A stretch of DNA of 64,000 bases from Thomasclavelia spiroformis (lineage in GTDB: Bacteria > Bacillota_I > Bacilli_A > Erysipelotrichales > Coprobacillaceae). The DNA lies in NCBI GenBank assembly GCA_016901755.1, contig JACJKV010000002.1, positions 62,001 through 126,000 on the forward strand, read 5' to 3'. Made by a program: the position numbers and the translations under genes. Of the stretch, positions 45,123 through 53,949 are shown piece after piece (the first letter of the stretch is position 1; each line of letters opens with the position of its first letter). The notes under the pieces were generated by a model. That model ran no database searches. It was not told the origin of the DNA and saw only the letters and a list, made by a program, of their open reading frames with translations.

Positions 45123-45139
45123 TGAAATCACCTCTTTAT

Positions 45140-45169
45140 TAGTTAGTTTGTTAGTCAAGTAACTAACTA
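45140..45169. promoter_or_regulatory. GntR operator, TAGTTAGTT-N12-AACTAACTA
   Basis: Nine-base perfect inverted repeat with a 12-base spacer. It lies just downstream of the minus-strand -10 box and upstream of TTG 45122, a repressor position. Confidence 0.7.
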
Positions 45170-45181
45170 CCTTACAATATC

Positions 45182-45210
45182 AATATAACTTATCATCGTA
45201 TCATTGTCAA
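45182..45210 (-). promoter_or_regulatory. Promoter of GntR-ABC operon
   Basis: On the minus strand TTGACA (45210-45205), 17-base spacer, TATATT (45187-45182). Confidence 0.8.
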
Positions 45211-45326
45211 CTGATAAAAAGAGTAATTTTCAATTTTGTGTTATAATGATATTAGAAACAGGAAACTCGTTTTATACTTTTTTTGAAAAAAAGCTTAATA
45301 AAATAAAACTGTCAGGAGTAAAGCAT

Positions 45327-45968
45327 ATGGCAAGTCATTATCAGGAAGTGAAAAGTTTAATTCTCAAATTGAATCAGCAGGAACTGCTAAAGAACAGAAT
45401 AATTCTAGCAGGTGGAACTGTACCATATATTGTGAGTCAAACAACATCAAAAAGAGAACACTTGGATATCGATATGATCGTGTATCAGGAAGATATGATA
45501 TTTGCAAGAGAATTTTTAAATAAATATAAAATTCCTTACGTAGATTCAAAGGATCTAAGTTATAATCGAACGTATACAGATTATGGGATCGATGCTTTTA
45601 TCGATGGTATCACCGTTAATTTTGCACCTTATCAGTTTTATGATCAGATCATGATACAAAGAAATTTTCTAACCAGAAAAGGTAGTGGAATGGATGCCTT
45701 GGTTTCTGTACAAATGAATATTTCGGATATTGAGAAGATTTTGAAAAGAACTTTTGTAGAAGAAAGCCAAATATGTTCTTATTCTTTGGAAATGGTTAAG
45801 ATCATGAAGGAAAAATCGAAAAAGAAAAAAGATAAGATTGATATCAGGGTCATTGATGATTTTGGCTATGATGAAAATATGTATCTGGTTTTAAAAGAAC
45901 AGTTAAAAGATATGAAATTTGAAATAATACCAAAAAACAGATTGTTGAGATTTTTATTTCATCGATAA
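45327..45968 (+). CDS. Nucleotidyltransferase-fold protein, unknown function
   Basis: 213 residues. ILAGGTVPYIVSQTTSKREHLDIDMIVY has the GG(x)xP/Y...D-x-D arrangement of MNT/AbiEii-like nucleotidyltransferase folds. The C-terminal part is a Lys-rich helix then an acidic helix. CAGGAG precedes ATG 45327; longer frames upstream have no site. No antitoxin-like partner is adjacent: the next gene is a frameshifted PH-domain protein. Function open. Confidence 0.55.
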   Translation: MASHYQEVKSLILKLNQQELLKNRIILAGGTVPYIVSQTTSKREHLDIDMIVYQEDMIFAREFLNKYKIPYVDSKDLSYNRTYTDYGIDAFIDGITVNFAPYQFYDQIMIQRNFLTRKGSGMDALVSVQMNISDIEKILKRTFVEESQICSYSLEMVKIMKEKSKKKKDKIDIRVIDDFGYDENMYLVLKEQLKDMKFEIIPKNRLLRFLFHR

Positions 45969-45992
45969 TGATCTGGCAAGAGGAGTATTTTT

Positions 45993-46414
45993 ATGAACAG
46001 TAAAGATGAAAATATGATAGTTTTTGATGGAAAAAATGCGGTGTGGTTTATTCTGATTTTCATATTATACAATGCTTTACCGCTTTTGTGTTTTTTTATG
46101 AAGTGAATGTATCGATGCAATGGTTATGGATGATGCTGATTGTTTATTATAGTGGTGATCTTATTTTTATACCGATCATGATTCGTAATAGGATTGAATT
46201 ATATGGTGATTATTTTGTTTTTTATTATGGCTTCAGCAAAGAAATCATTGCTATAAAAGATATAAAAGAGATCAAGAGAAGTCATAATCCCATTGCTTCA
46301 TCTGCGAATTCTCTAGATCGTATTTATATTTCAACAGCAAAGAAAAATTTATATATTGCTTTAAAGAACAATGCAAAGTTTATAGCTATGGTCAAAGAAA
46401 GGATGAACAGTTGA
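45993..46414 (+). pseudogene. PH-domain membrane protein, broken by one frameshift in a T run
   Basis: ATG 45993 (GAGGAG upstream) opens MNSKDENMIVFDGKNAVWFI and runs to LLCFFMK then stop. The fold continues in another frame as FYEVNVSMQWLWMMLIVYY to the RSHNPIASSANSLDRI signature and the stop at 46414. One more T in the T7 run at 46091-46097 would join them into a protein collinear with the 13400-13804 gene. Either a recent mutation, a phase-variable tract, or a base lost in assembly. Confidence 0.8.
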
Positions 46415-46456
46415 TAAGCTGTTAAGATTTTGAATAATAAAAAAATGATTGAGATT

Positions 46457-46497
46457 AAAAGGAATAGACATTGTGGACAATGTGCTATTCCTTTTTT
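46457..46497. terminator. Strong terminator between convergent genes
   Basis: Arms AAAAGGAATAG and CTATTCCTTTT with inner arms ACATTG and CAATGT, flanked by A and T runs. Confidence 0.9.
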
Positions 46498-46500
46498 ATG

Positions 46501-46893
46501 TTACTGATTTGGTGTTGGTTTATACTGAATAGAATTGAGCATTTTTTGAACTGTCTGCATGAAATCTTCTTTATTCATACCTTTGACGATGGCTTCGCTG
46601 GCAATCAGTTCCAGCTCATTGACCAGTTTTTCTTGATGTTGATAAGAGTTATCAATTGTTGGCTGGACTTTAGCCCCATGACGACGGTCAATACAGATAT
46701 AACCTTCCTGTTTAAGTATGGTATAAGCTTTATTGACGGTCATATTGTTGATCTGCAGATCTTTGGCTAAGGTGCGTACAGTTGGTAATGCTTCGCCATA
46801 TTGAAATTTGCCACTGGCAATGCCTTTGACGATTTCATTTCTAAGCTGCAGATAGATCGGGGTTTCACTGGTAAAATCTAGTTCGATGATCAT
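46501..46893 (-). CDS. GntR-family regulator, YtrA subfamily (third)
   Basis: 130 residues. TPIYLQLRNEIVKGIASGKFQYG and LPTVRTLAKDLQINNMTVNKAYTILKQEG; short C-terminal helical tail. AAAGGAGG precedes ATG. It overlaps the stop of the DUF5808 gene by 4 bases and is the second gene of the operon, downstream of the 13-bp inverted repeat at 48274-48304 that it probably binds. Confidence 0.88.
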   Translation of the reverse strand: MIIELDFTSETPIYLQLRNEIVKGIASGKFQYGEALPTVRTLAKDLQINNMTVNKAYTILKQEGYICIDRRHGAKVQPTIDNSYQHQEKLVNELELIASEAIVKGMNKEDFMQTVQKMLNSIQYKPTPNQ

Positions 46894-48263
46894 TTGATTG
46901 CCTCCTTTATTGTGTGATAAAGCTGTTTTGTATCGTTGACGTTATCATCATTAATAATGTAAGTTTCATTGTCACCATAGATGATCAGGAAACAAGGATG
47001 CAGATTGGCTTTATAGACTAGACAGTCACCATATCGGTCATAGGTGCAGTGACCATGCGTATAGGTGATGGCATCTGTACCATTCGTTCTGACACCTTTA
47101 CCTAGATCATCTGTTATCTCAATATCATTAATCGTTTCTAAAGGAATTGCTGTCTCATAAAAAGGACTGTCAACGATAATGGCATTATTTTCAATGGTGA
47201 CATCAACCAGCTGATGAGTAAGATCAAGATAGTATGGATAGCCAAAAATCCATAACAGGAAAGTTAAGATAACAGCCCAAATACCAATGACAAAAGCCTT
47301 ATAAGCTGGTTTTGCTGTATTGAATATCATTTGGGTTCCTAAAGGAGACGAAAGCAATGTTTTAGGATTGGCTTCATTATAATATGATGGGCCTAGTAAA
47401 CCAATTTTCCAGCAGTCGTCATCATCAATCGTATATTCCTGACGATTTTGCAATAATTCCGTTTTCTGTTTTTGATATTGCTGACTTTTCTGCAAAACCA
47501 GAATGATATTGATAAATGCTATGATCAGCATGACACTGATCAAGAAAAATGGCAGTTTGTCTAACAGAAACAGCTGAATGAACAGACATAATAGGGAATC
47601 AATCAGTGTTAATGTAAAAAAGCAGAAAGAGATATAATTCAGTTTAAGGGTATTGATTGCCAGATTGATACGGGTATCCTCACAGTATGTCTTATTTGGT
47701 AAATTCCTGATGTAATATAATCCGCCACCTAAAATCATAAACTGGATAGCTAAAAAAGGATATTGGTCAAGAGGACTGTGAAAAGAAAGCATACAGCCTA
47801 AACAAATACAGTTTATCAGTAAAACCAGCAGATATTTTTTATAATGAAAACCTTTTTGTTCCATCAAAGCTGACAGTTTTAAATCAATTTTAATGGTTTG
47901 TGATTTTATATTAGGCCAGTTATTTTTCTGTTTCAGTGTCAGTAGCTGCTGGCGATATTTTTTTAAAGCAAAATTGATCAACATGATATTCAGCCACATG
48001 ATCCCCAAATAATAAAGCAGAACATAGAATTTTGATAAAAAAAGCAAAGGTATATAAGTGATAAAGGTTAATAAGTATCTTTTAAACAGTTCTTTTTGAT
48101 AGCTGGATACAATATTTTGAACTTCATCGCTATCATAGTCTTTTTCTGGAACGGATACCAGCAGGATATGATGGTTCTGATAAGTTCCATATTTTTTTGC
48201 CTGATAGTAGAAAATAGTATTGATACCAATCAGGACAACAATCTGTAGTATAAAGAAAAACAT
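46890..48263 (-). CDS. DUF1648/DUF5808-type integral membrane protein
   Basis: 457 residues, about nine helices (residues 2-20, 60-100, 142-160, 168-185, 215-255, 330-350). A DUF5808-like motif DDDCWKIGLLGPSYYNEANPK is followed by FNTAKPAYK, then a C-terminal PH-like domain. Such proteins accompany YtrA-type GntR regulators. GAGGTGAT precedes the ATG. Function unknown; a role in envelope stress is inferred from the partner. Confidence 0.75.
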   Translation of the reverse strand: MFFFILQIVVLIGINTIFYYQAKKYGTYQNHHILLVSVPEKDYDSDEVQNIVSSYQKELFKRYLLTFITYIPLLFLSKFYVLLYYLGIMWLNIMLINFALKKYRQQLLTLKQKNNWPNIKSQTIKIDLKLSALMEQKGFHYKKYLLVLLINCICLGCMLSFHSPLDQYPFLAIQFMILGGGLYYIRNLPNKTYCEDTRINLAINTLKLNYISFCFFTLTLIDSLLCLFIQLFLLDKLPFFLISVMLIIAFINIILVLQKSQQYQKQKTELLQNRQEYTIDDDDCWKIGLLGPSYYNEANPKTLLSSPLGTQMIFNTAKPAYKAFVIGIWAVILTFLLWIFGYPYYLDLTHQLVDVTIENNAIIVDSPFYETAIPLETINDIEITDDLGKGVRTNGTDAITYTHGHCTYDRYGDCLVYKANLHPCFLIIYGDNETYIINDDNVNDTKQLYHTIKEAIK

Positions 48264-48273
48264 ATAATCACCT

Positions 48274-48304
48274 CTATTTGTATTATAACATATAATACAA
48301 ATAG
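48274..48304. promoter_or_regulatory. GntR operator, 13-bp perfect inverted repeat
   Basis: CTATTTGTATTAT and ATAATACAAATAG are perfect complements around AACAT. It contains the minus-strand TATAAT and lies 11 bases before the DUF5808 start codon, so binding would block transcription. Confidence 0.8.
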
Positions 48305-48540
48305 TACAATAACTTAAGGTTGTTTAACGTCATTTTTATGCAAGACTGGTAAATGACAGATGGGATGAATGATAAAGATGATATAGTTACTGATATTCTA
48401 TTAGTTAAACTTATTTATTTGATAAGGAGTTGAAATTGTTCATTTGTTTTGTATCGATATAATAAAAGTAAAAAAAATAATGAATTGCTGAAAATAAAAA
48501 TCATTGATAGTAGAAAGCTTTTTGAAAAGGAGAAGAAGAA

Positions 48541-49029
48541 ATGGACAACTATTATGAGTATTTTGCTGAAAAGGGAAATCATCCAGACAAACACGATGTA
48601 TTGAAGCAGGAAGAAAGTTTAGTATTTTGTCATTTTAACAAAGAGATGGCTTCAAAATTGATAGAAAATATCATTGCTATAGCGAAAAACTATCATAAAT
48701 CAATAAGTGCAAGAATTATTTATGAAGAGAAAATGCTTAGCGAATACCATAGTGATAACTCTTGGCTGGAGCGAAAGGAAAAAGTTTGTCTGGAAACAAA
48801 ACATTCTTCTTATTATGCTTTTTTGGATAATATGGATTCACATCAGTATGATTATATGATCCATGATGAATCATATGGTATCTGTGGTGGCAGTTTTCCA
48901 CTTATTGTCAATCAACAGTTAAAAGGAACCATAACTGTTTCAGGTTTGAGACCTAACGAAGATCATGACGTTGTTGTTGCCGCAATAAAAAAATACAAGG
49001 AGGAAAAAAAGATATGGAAAAGAAATTAG
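48541..49029 (+). CDS. UPF0303/HbpS-like haem-degrading-domain protein
   Basis: 162 residues. The C-terminal half has YGICGGSFPLIVNQQLKGTITVSGLRPNEDHDVVVAAI, the signature of the UPF0303/DUF336 (GlcG/HbpS) fold. GAAAAGGAG precedes ATG 48541. It overlaps the iron-sulfur aldo/keto reductase by 16 bases. Family members bind haem or flavin-like cofactors in some cases; the activity here is unproven. Confidence 0.8.
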   Translation: MDNYYEYFAEKGNHPDKHDVLKQEESLVFCHFNKEMASKLIENIIAIAKNYHKSISARIIYEEKMLSEYHSDNSWLERKEKVCLETKHSSYYAFLDNMDSHQYDYMIHDESYGICGGSFPLIVNQQLKGTITVSGLRPNEDHDVVVAAIKKYKEEKKIWKRN

Positions 49030-50105
49030 GATTTGGCTGTATGAGACTGCCCATGAAAAATGGTGAGGTCGATCAGGAACAATTTTGTCAAATGATCGAT
49101 CAGTTTATGAAGGAAGGATTTCATTATTTTGACACGGCTCATGGATATCTGCAAGGGAAAAGTGAACCTGCATTACGTGAGTGTCTGGTGAAAAGATATC
49201 CTCGTGACAGTTTTATTCTTACCAATAAACTAACAAAAAATTTCTTTCATAAAAAAGAAGATATTATTCCTTTATTTGAACAGCAGTTAAAACAAACAGG
49301 AGTAGATTATTTTGATTATTATTTGATGCATGCTCAAGATCGTGAGATATATAAACATTTTCAAAAATGTGAAGCTTACGAAGTTGCCAGGCAGCTTAAG
49401 GCTCAAGGTAAAATCAGACATGTCGGGATATCTTTTCACGACAGTGCGGAAGTTCTGGAAATGATCTTAAATGAACATCCTGAAATTGAAATCGTCCAGA
49501 TTCAGTTCAATTATGCTGACTATGAAGATGCCAGTGTACAAAGCCGAAAAGTTTATGAAGTCTGCTGTCGATATAATAAACCTGTACTGATTATGGAACC
49601 AGTTAAAGGTGGTGGCCTGGTGAATCTTCCTGATGAGGCAAAAGCTGTTTTTGATCGATTAAATGGTGGCAGCTATGCAAGTTATGCGATCAGGTTTGCT
49701 GCATCATTTGATGGTGTCTATAAGGTACTGTCAGGAATGAGCAATCTTGATCAGTTAAATGATAACATCAGTTTTATGAAAGAATTTCAACCATTTCAAA
49801 AAGCTGAATATGAAGCAGTTCAGGAGGTTGCTGAAATTTTGAAAAAGATGGGTGGTATTGCTTGCACAGCCTGTCGTTACTGTGTGGATGGCTGTCCGCA
49901 GCATATTTCAATACCAGATTTATTCAGCTGTTATAATGCGAAGAAGCAGTTTAATGATTGGAATAGTGATTATTATTATGGTGTCTATACAAAGACCAAA
50001 GGGAAGGCATCACAGTGTATTGGCTGCAGACAGTGTGAAAGAATATGTCCTCAGCATTTAAAAATCGTTGATTATTTAAAAGAAGTTGCTCAGGTATTTG
50101 AATAA
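49014..50105 (+). CDS. Aldo/keto reductase with C-terminal ferredoxin domain
   Basis: 363 residues. AKR barrel at 1-275: LGFGCMRLPM, DTAHGYLQGKSEPAL (catalytic Asp and Tyr), LTNKLTKNF (catalytic Lys) and HAQD. The C-terminal domain carries two 4Fe-4S motifs, CTACRYCVDGCPQ and CIGCRQCERICPQ. This family occurs in anaerobes; electron transfer between ferredoxin and the AKR active site is the plausible role. AAGGAGG precedes the start inside the preceding gene. Confidence 0.9.
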   Translation: MEKKLGFGCMRLPMKNGEVDQEQFCQMIDQFMKEGFHYFDTAHGYLQGKSEPALRECLVKRYPRDSFILTNKLTKNFFHKKEDIIPLFEQQLKQTGVDYFDYYLMHAQDREIYKHFQKCEAYEVARQLKAQGKIRHVGISFHDSAEVLEMILNEHPEIEIVQIQFNYADYEDASVQSRKVYEVCCRYNKPVLIMEPVKGGGLVNLPDEAKAVFDRLNGGSYASYAIRFAASFDGVYKVLSGMSNLDQLNDNISFMKEFQPFQKAEYEAVQEVAEILKKMGGIACTACRYCVDGCPQHISIPDLFSCYNAKKQFNDWNSDYYYGVYTKTKGKASQCIGCRQCERICPQHLKIVDYLKEVAQVFE

Positions 50106-50124
50106 AAGATAGGAGGAAAGAAAG

Positions 50125-51114
50125 ATGAAACAGACAAGATTAGGAAAAACAGACATGTATGTTCAACCGGTGGGATTAGGCTGCATGGGATTGTCACATG
50201 CCAGTGGAACACCAACCCCAAAAGAGGAAGCAGTAAAAATTTTAAGATCCGCTTATGAGATGGGATATGATTTTTTTGATACTGCTGAATGTTATACTGG
50301 GATCAATCCCGATGGATCGATCAGTTATAATGAAGAAATTGTCGGTGAAGCCATCAAACCATTTCGTGATAAAGTTATCCTGTGTACAAAATTTGGGGTA
50401 ACCCATAAAGGTGATCATCTGGAACTGGACAGTTCGCCTGAAAAAATCAGAAAATCTTTAGAGGGTTCTTTAAAGAAACTGCAGACAGATTATATTGATA
50501 TTTATTATCAGCATCGTATTGATCCGAAAGTTGCACCAGAAACAGTAGCTCAAGTGATGAAAGAATTCATAGCAGAAGGAAAAATCAGAGCCTGGGGCAT
50601 TTCTGAAACAACTGATGAATATTTAAGACGTGCTCATGCCATCTGTCCAGTTACGGTCATAGAAAACAGATATTCCATGATGGCCAGATGGCATGAACCT
50701 ATTTTTAAGACCTGTGAAGAACTGGGAATTACTTATGTTGCTTTTTCACCTATGGCAAACGGCGCTTTAACCGGAGCCTATAAATCAAAGCAGGATTTTG
50801 GTAATGGTGATCAGGATTTTAGACCTGATATGCCACAATACAGCGAAGAAGGTATGAAGAAAACAAATGAAATTGTTGCTTTTTTACAGTTACTGGCAAC
50901 AAAGCATGATGCCACACCAGCACAGATTTCACTTGCCTGGATGATCAATAAAAAAGATTATATCATTCCTATTCCTGGTTCTAGAAAAATCAATCGTTTG
51001 CAGGAAAACTTTGATGCCGGCAAGATTGTTTTAACAAAGGAAGAAATACAGATGATTGATGAAAAACTGGATAGTATGACCTTTATGGTTTTTGGTGGTC
51101 ATAGTGGAAAATAA
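50125..51114 (+). CDS. Aldo/keto reductase, YghZ/YajO type
   Basis: 329 residues. Core: LGLGCMGLSHASGTPTP-like start, FDTAECYT (Asp/Tyr), CTKFGV (Lys), YYQHRIDP (His) and the NADP-binding IPIPGSRKINRLQENF. These are all the catalytic and cofactor motifs of the AKR11/12-type soluble reductases. AGGAGG lies eight bases before ATG 50125. Third gene of the operon; the terminator follows the stop directly. Confidence 0.92.
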   Translation: MKQTRLGKTDMYVQPVGLGCMGLSHASGTPTPKEEAVKILRSAYEMGYDFFDTAECYTGINPDGSISYNEEIVGEAIKPFRDKVILCTKFGVTHKGDHLELDSSPEKIRKSLEGSLKKLQTDYIDIYYQHRIDPKVAPETVAQVMKEFIAEGKIRAWGISETTDEYLRRAHAICPVTVIENRYSMMARWHEPIFKTCEELGITYVAFSPMANGALTGAYKSKQDFGNGDQDFRPDMPQYSEEGMKKTNEIVAFLQLLATKHDATPAQISLAWMINKKDYIIPIPGSRKINRLQENFDAGKIVLTKEEIQMIDEKLDSMTFMVFGGHSGK

Positions 51115-51140
51115 AGCCTAACTGGCTTTATTTTTTATTT
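51110..51140 (+). terminator. Terminator of aldo/keto reductase operon
   Basis: Arms AATAAAGCC and GGCTTTATT, loop TAACT, then a T-rich tract. Confidence 0.88.
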
Positions 51141-51401
51141 TTTTAAAATAAAATCAGTTGCGATGATATATAGAAAATGAAAAATAAAAGAGCCGATTTT
51201 TTTTGCGGTTAAAGCAGATGGTCATGACTTCTTTTGATCAAAGGATAAATGTGGTTGTTTTCAGAGCTGTTATTGAGGGTCTAAGTCAAAATTATGATAT
51301 AATATTTCAAATAAAGCATTTATAGATAGTCATACGTAATGCAATGTGTGATAGGGAAAATGCTCATTAAACAAGTTATCATAATGATCGGAGGAAAAAT
51401 A

Positions 51402-51818
51402 ATGTCTGATATAAAATTTGAAGCAAAGGATATCAAGAAACTGGTTGGATCATCTTTATATGATGTATGGGATAAGCTGTGTTATATGATCGAAGAAAAT
51501 TACGATATGGAACATCTGCAAAATAAAGGTGGAAAGGCATGGACTTATGAGTATAAATATCGTCGAGGTGGAAAAACGCTTTGTGCATTGTATGCCAAAG
51601 AAAACTGTATTGGATTTATGATTATCTTTGGAAAAGACGAAAGAGCCAAATTTGAAGCAGCACGTAATGATTATTCTCAACAGGTTCAGAAAATCTATGA
51701 TGAAGCCAAAACCTATCGAGATGGTAAATGGATTATGTTTGAACCAACTGATACATCAATGTTCCAGGATTTTATGAAATTACTTGGCATTAAAAGAAGA
51801 CCAAATAAAAAGCAATAA
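51402..51818 (+). CDS. DUF3788 family protein
   Basis: 138 residues. AWTYEYKYRRGGKTLCALYAKENCIGFMIIFG and the final DTSMFQDFMKLLGIKRRP fit DUF3788, a small family of unknown function. ATG 51402 has CGGAGG seven bases upstream. It begins a run of single small plus-strand genes, each with its own good ribosome site and none with an obvious shared terminator. Confidence 0.75.
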   Translation: MSDIKFEAKDIKKLVGSSLYDVWDKLCYMIEENYDMEHLQNKGGKAWTYEYKYRRGGKTLCALYAKENCIGFMIIFGKDERAKFEAARNDYSQQVQKIYDEAKTYRDGKWIMFEPTDTSMFQDFMKLLGIKRRPNKKQ

Positions 51819-51925
51819 TTATATTGTACGGACTTATATAAAATATGAAATGATCGATATTTTTTAAACAGTCTCATTGCATTGTCAAGATAAGCTGGTT
51901 ATCCTTAAAGTAGGAGGTGGCGAAA

Positions 51926-52408
51926 ATGGCTAATGAAAATAAAAAGGATTTTAATGCTATGCTGCATGATAATAAAGATATGCCAAAATTTCAGATTATT
52001 ACAGATCAGAAAAGCATTGAAAAATATGGCGGAAGTAAAATGTACTTTGCTCCACCTGTTGACTATGATAACGTAATGAAAAAAATCCCGTATGGTAAAG
52101 TGATTACTGTTGGAAAAATACGAGAATACTTTGCAAAATTGAATGGTGCAGATTTTACAGAACCAATTACAGCAGGAATTTTTGTTTCTATTGCAGCGTG
52201 GGCAAGTTATCAACGATTGCAAGATGAAACACCTTATTGGAGAACATTGAAAGCAAACGGAGAACTTAATGCTAAATATCCAAATGGTATCGAAGCACAG
52301 AAAGAAAAGTTGGAAGCAGAAGGACATACCATTATTCAAAAAGGACGTAAAAACATACGTTATTATGTAAAGGATTATGAAAAATATCTTTTTGATCTGT
52401 GGGTGTAA
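51926..52408 (+). CDS. MGMT/alkyltransferase-like DNA-binding protein without active cysteine
   Basis: 160 residues. VMKKIPYGKVITVGKIREYF is the helix-turn-helix entry of O6-methylguanine methyltransferase/ATL proteins; later YWRTLKANGELN and AQKEKLEAEGH follow the family layout. The PCHRV cysteine is replaced (TPYWR), so it cannot be an alkyl acceptor and is ATL-like. ATG 51926 follows AGGAGGT. ATL proteins flag alkylated bases for excision repair; this role is inferred. Confidence 0.75.
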   Translation: MANENKKDFNAMLHDNKDMPKFQIITDQKSIEKYGGSKMYFAPPVDYDNVMKKIPYGKVITVGKIREYFAKLNGADFTEPITAGIFVSIAAWASYQRLQDETPYWRTLKANGELNAKYPNGIEAQKEKLEAEGHTIIQKGRKNIRYYVKDYEKYLFDLWV

Positions 52409-52602
52409 ACCTGACTACAATTTCATATTTTTCTACATCAAGTAGTTATTCCTTGAGTGATTCACTGCTTTTTCCATAATCAAATACAAGATTGGAGTCA
52501 TTGATTGAAAGATATTAGATATCTACACTAGGGACTTCGTTGAATAGCTCAATTATGATTGATATAATTTGAATATAAAATTTGTTAAAGGAGAATGAAA
52601 AA

Positions 52603-53061
52603 ATGAAATTAAAAAATCCTATGCTGGTTGTAACTGATATAGATAAGTCTGTTGAATTTTATAAAAAGGTGTTTGGGCTTCATGTCATTATGGATTTTGG
52701 TGCTAATAAGACTTTAACGGGTGGATTGGCTTTACAGACACTTGAAACATACAGTGAATTTATAGGAACAGACGACATTTCTTTTGGCGGAAATAATTTT
52801 GAAATTTACTTTGAAGAAGATCATTTCGATAAATTTACCGATAAACTAAAAGAATTTGAAATTGACTATGTTCATCCTGTTATTGAACATTCATGGGGAC
52901 AGCGAGTAGTACGTTTCTATGATCCAGATAAGCATATAATTGAAGTGGGAGAAAATCTGAAAGTGGTTTGCAAGCGTTTCTTGGATGGTGGAATGAAACC
53001 AGAACAAGTTGCAGAGCGAATGAATGTCCCAATGAAATTTGTAAATGCCTGTATGCGATAA
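52603..53061 (+). CDS. VOC-family (glyoxalase/bleomycin-resistance-like) protein
   Basis: 152 residues. Beta-alpha-beta-beta-beta layout: NPMLVVTDIDKSVEFYKKVFGL, NNFEIYFEEDHFDKF, VVRFYDPDKHIIEVGE. A C-terminal helical tail (FLDGGMKPEQVAERMNVP) follows, which looks like a small HTH. Putative metal ligands are the usual His/Glu positions only in part. AAAGGAG precedes ATG 52603. Substrate unknown. Confidence 0.82.
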   Translation: MKLKNPMLVVTDIDKSVEFYKKVFGLHVIMDFGANKTLTGGLALQTLETYSEFIGTDDISFGGNNFEIYFEEDHFDKFTDKLKEFEIDYVHPVIEHSWGQRVVRFYDPDKHIIEVGENLKVVCKRFLDGGMKPEQVAERMNVPMKFVNACMR

Positions 53062-53191
53062 TCTATGATAAAAAATCAATTTGCTGCAGGTTGAAAGATA
53101 CTTACAAACAGCTATTGTTTGGGAATAATCATTGAGTGACTTTTCCTGTCAAAATTTCAAAAAAACGGAAAAGGGAGGAGGATACATATCT

Positions 53192-53524
53192 ATGAAAAAA
53201 ATGATTGCATATTGTGGACTGGATTGTGATAAATGTGACGCATATCTTGCAACAATTAACAACGATCAAGCTTTGCGTGAGAAAACAGCAAAACTTTGGG
53301 CACAATTAAATAATGCTCCAATTCTGCCTGAACATATTAACTGTGAGGGTTGTCGTATGGATGGAGCGAAAACATTATTCTGTGATAGTTTGTGTGCTAT
53401 TCGTCAATGCGCGTTGCAAAAAGGTGTTACTATCTGTGGGGACTGTTTGGAATTTGATAACTGTTCTACTGTAGGTGTAATTCTGGAAAACAATCCATCA
53501 GCCTTGAATAATTTAAAACGATGA
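53192..53524 (+). CDS. DUF3795 cysteine-rich protein
   Basis: 110 residues. CGLDCDKCDAYLAT, CEGCRMDG, CDSLCAIRQCALQKG and CGDCLEFDNC give a run of cysteines typical of DUF3795, probably metal binding. GGGAGGAGG lies upstream of ATG 53192. Function unknown. Confidence 0.8.
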   Translation: MKKMIAYCGLDCDKCDAYLATINNDQALREKTAKLWAQLNNAPILPEHINCEGCRMDGAKTLFCDSLCAIRQCALQKGVTICGDCLEFDNCSTVGVILENNPSALNNLKR

Positions 53525-53949
53525 ATAAAGTCATAAATTGATTTTTTAACAAGAAAGAAAATGTAAAATGGACGAATTAACTTCTATTATGAAAAAATCT
53601 GTTGTTTCAGGATAGAACTTCATGGCTGATCCAACGCAACAATATCTGGATGAAAATGATGATAGAAAGAGTTTAATAGCAACGATTCAACAGGTAAATA
53701 AGGAATGCGGAAGTTGTGGCTGTGAATGAGATTCTTTGTATAAAAGAGCACTGGAACTGCTTTAAAACAGAGCGATTAATAATATTAAACAATGTCAATT
53801 GTTTTAGGATTTCCTTAGTGTTTTTGATTAACATATTTTTAAAATGATGAATGCCTGGAGATATTTAAAAAATGTCTTGAAAAACATTTTAATTGCTTTT
53901 ACCATATTTTTATCAAGCTTGATGATTATGAAATAATGGAGGTCATAAC
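53525..53949 (+). other. Intergenic region with one tiny cysteine-rich ORF
   Basis: 425 bases without a convincing gene. The only notable frame is the 35-codon ORF at 53622-53729. Other frames are stop-dense. Confidence 0.4.
53622..53729 (+). CDS. Possible 35-residue peptide ending in a cysteine cluster
   Basis: The frame starts MADPTQQYLDENDD and ends NKECGSCGCE. A weak AGGATAG precedes the ATG. Another 15-codon frame (MDELTSIMKKSVVSG) ends seven bases upstream; together they may be the remains of one decayed gene. I cannot show that it is translated. Confidence 0.25.
   Translation: MADPTQQYLDENDDRKSLIATIQQVNKECGSCGCE

Noticed and set aside
45327-46414. Nucleotidyltransferase-like gene and the next gene as a toxin-antitoxin pair
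   Set aside because: The neighbour is a frameshifted PH-domain membrane protein with a paralogue elsewhere, not an antitoxin; no HTH partner lies close by.
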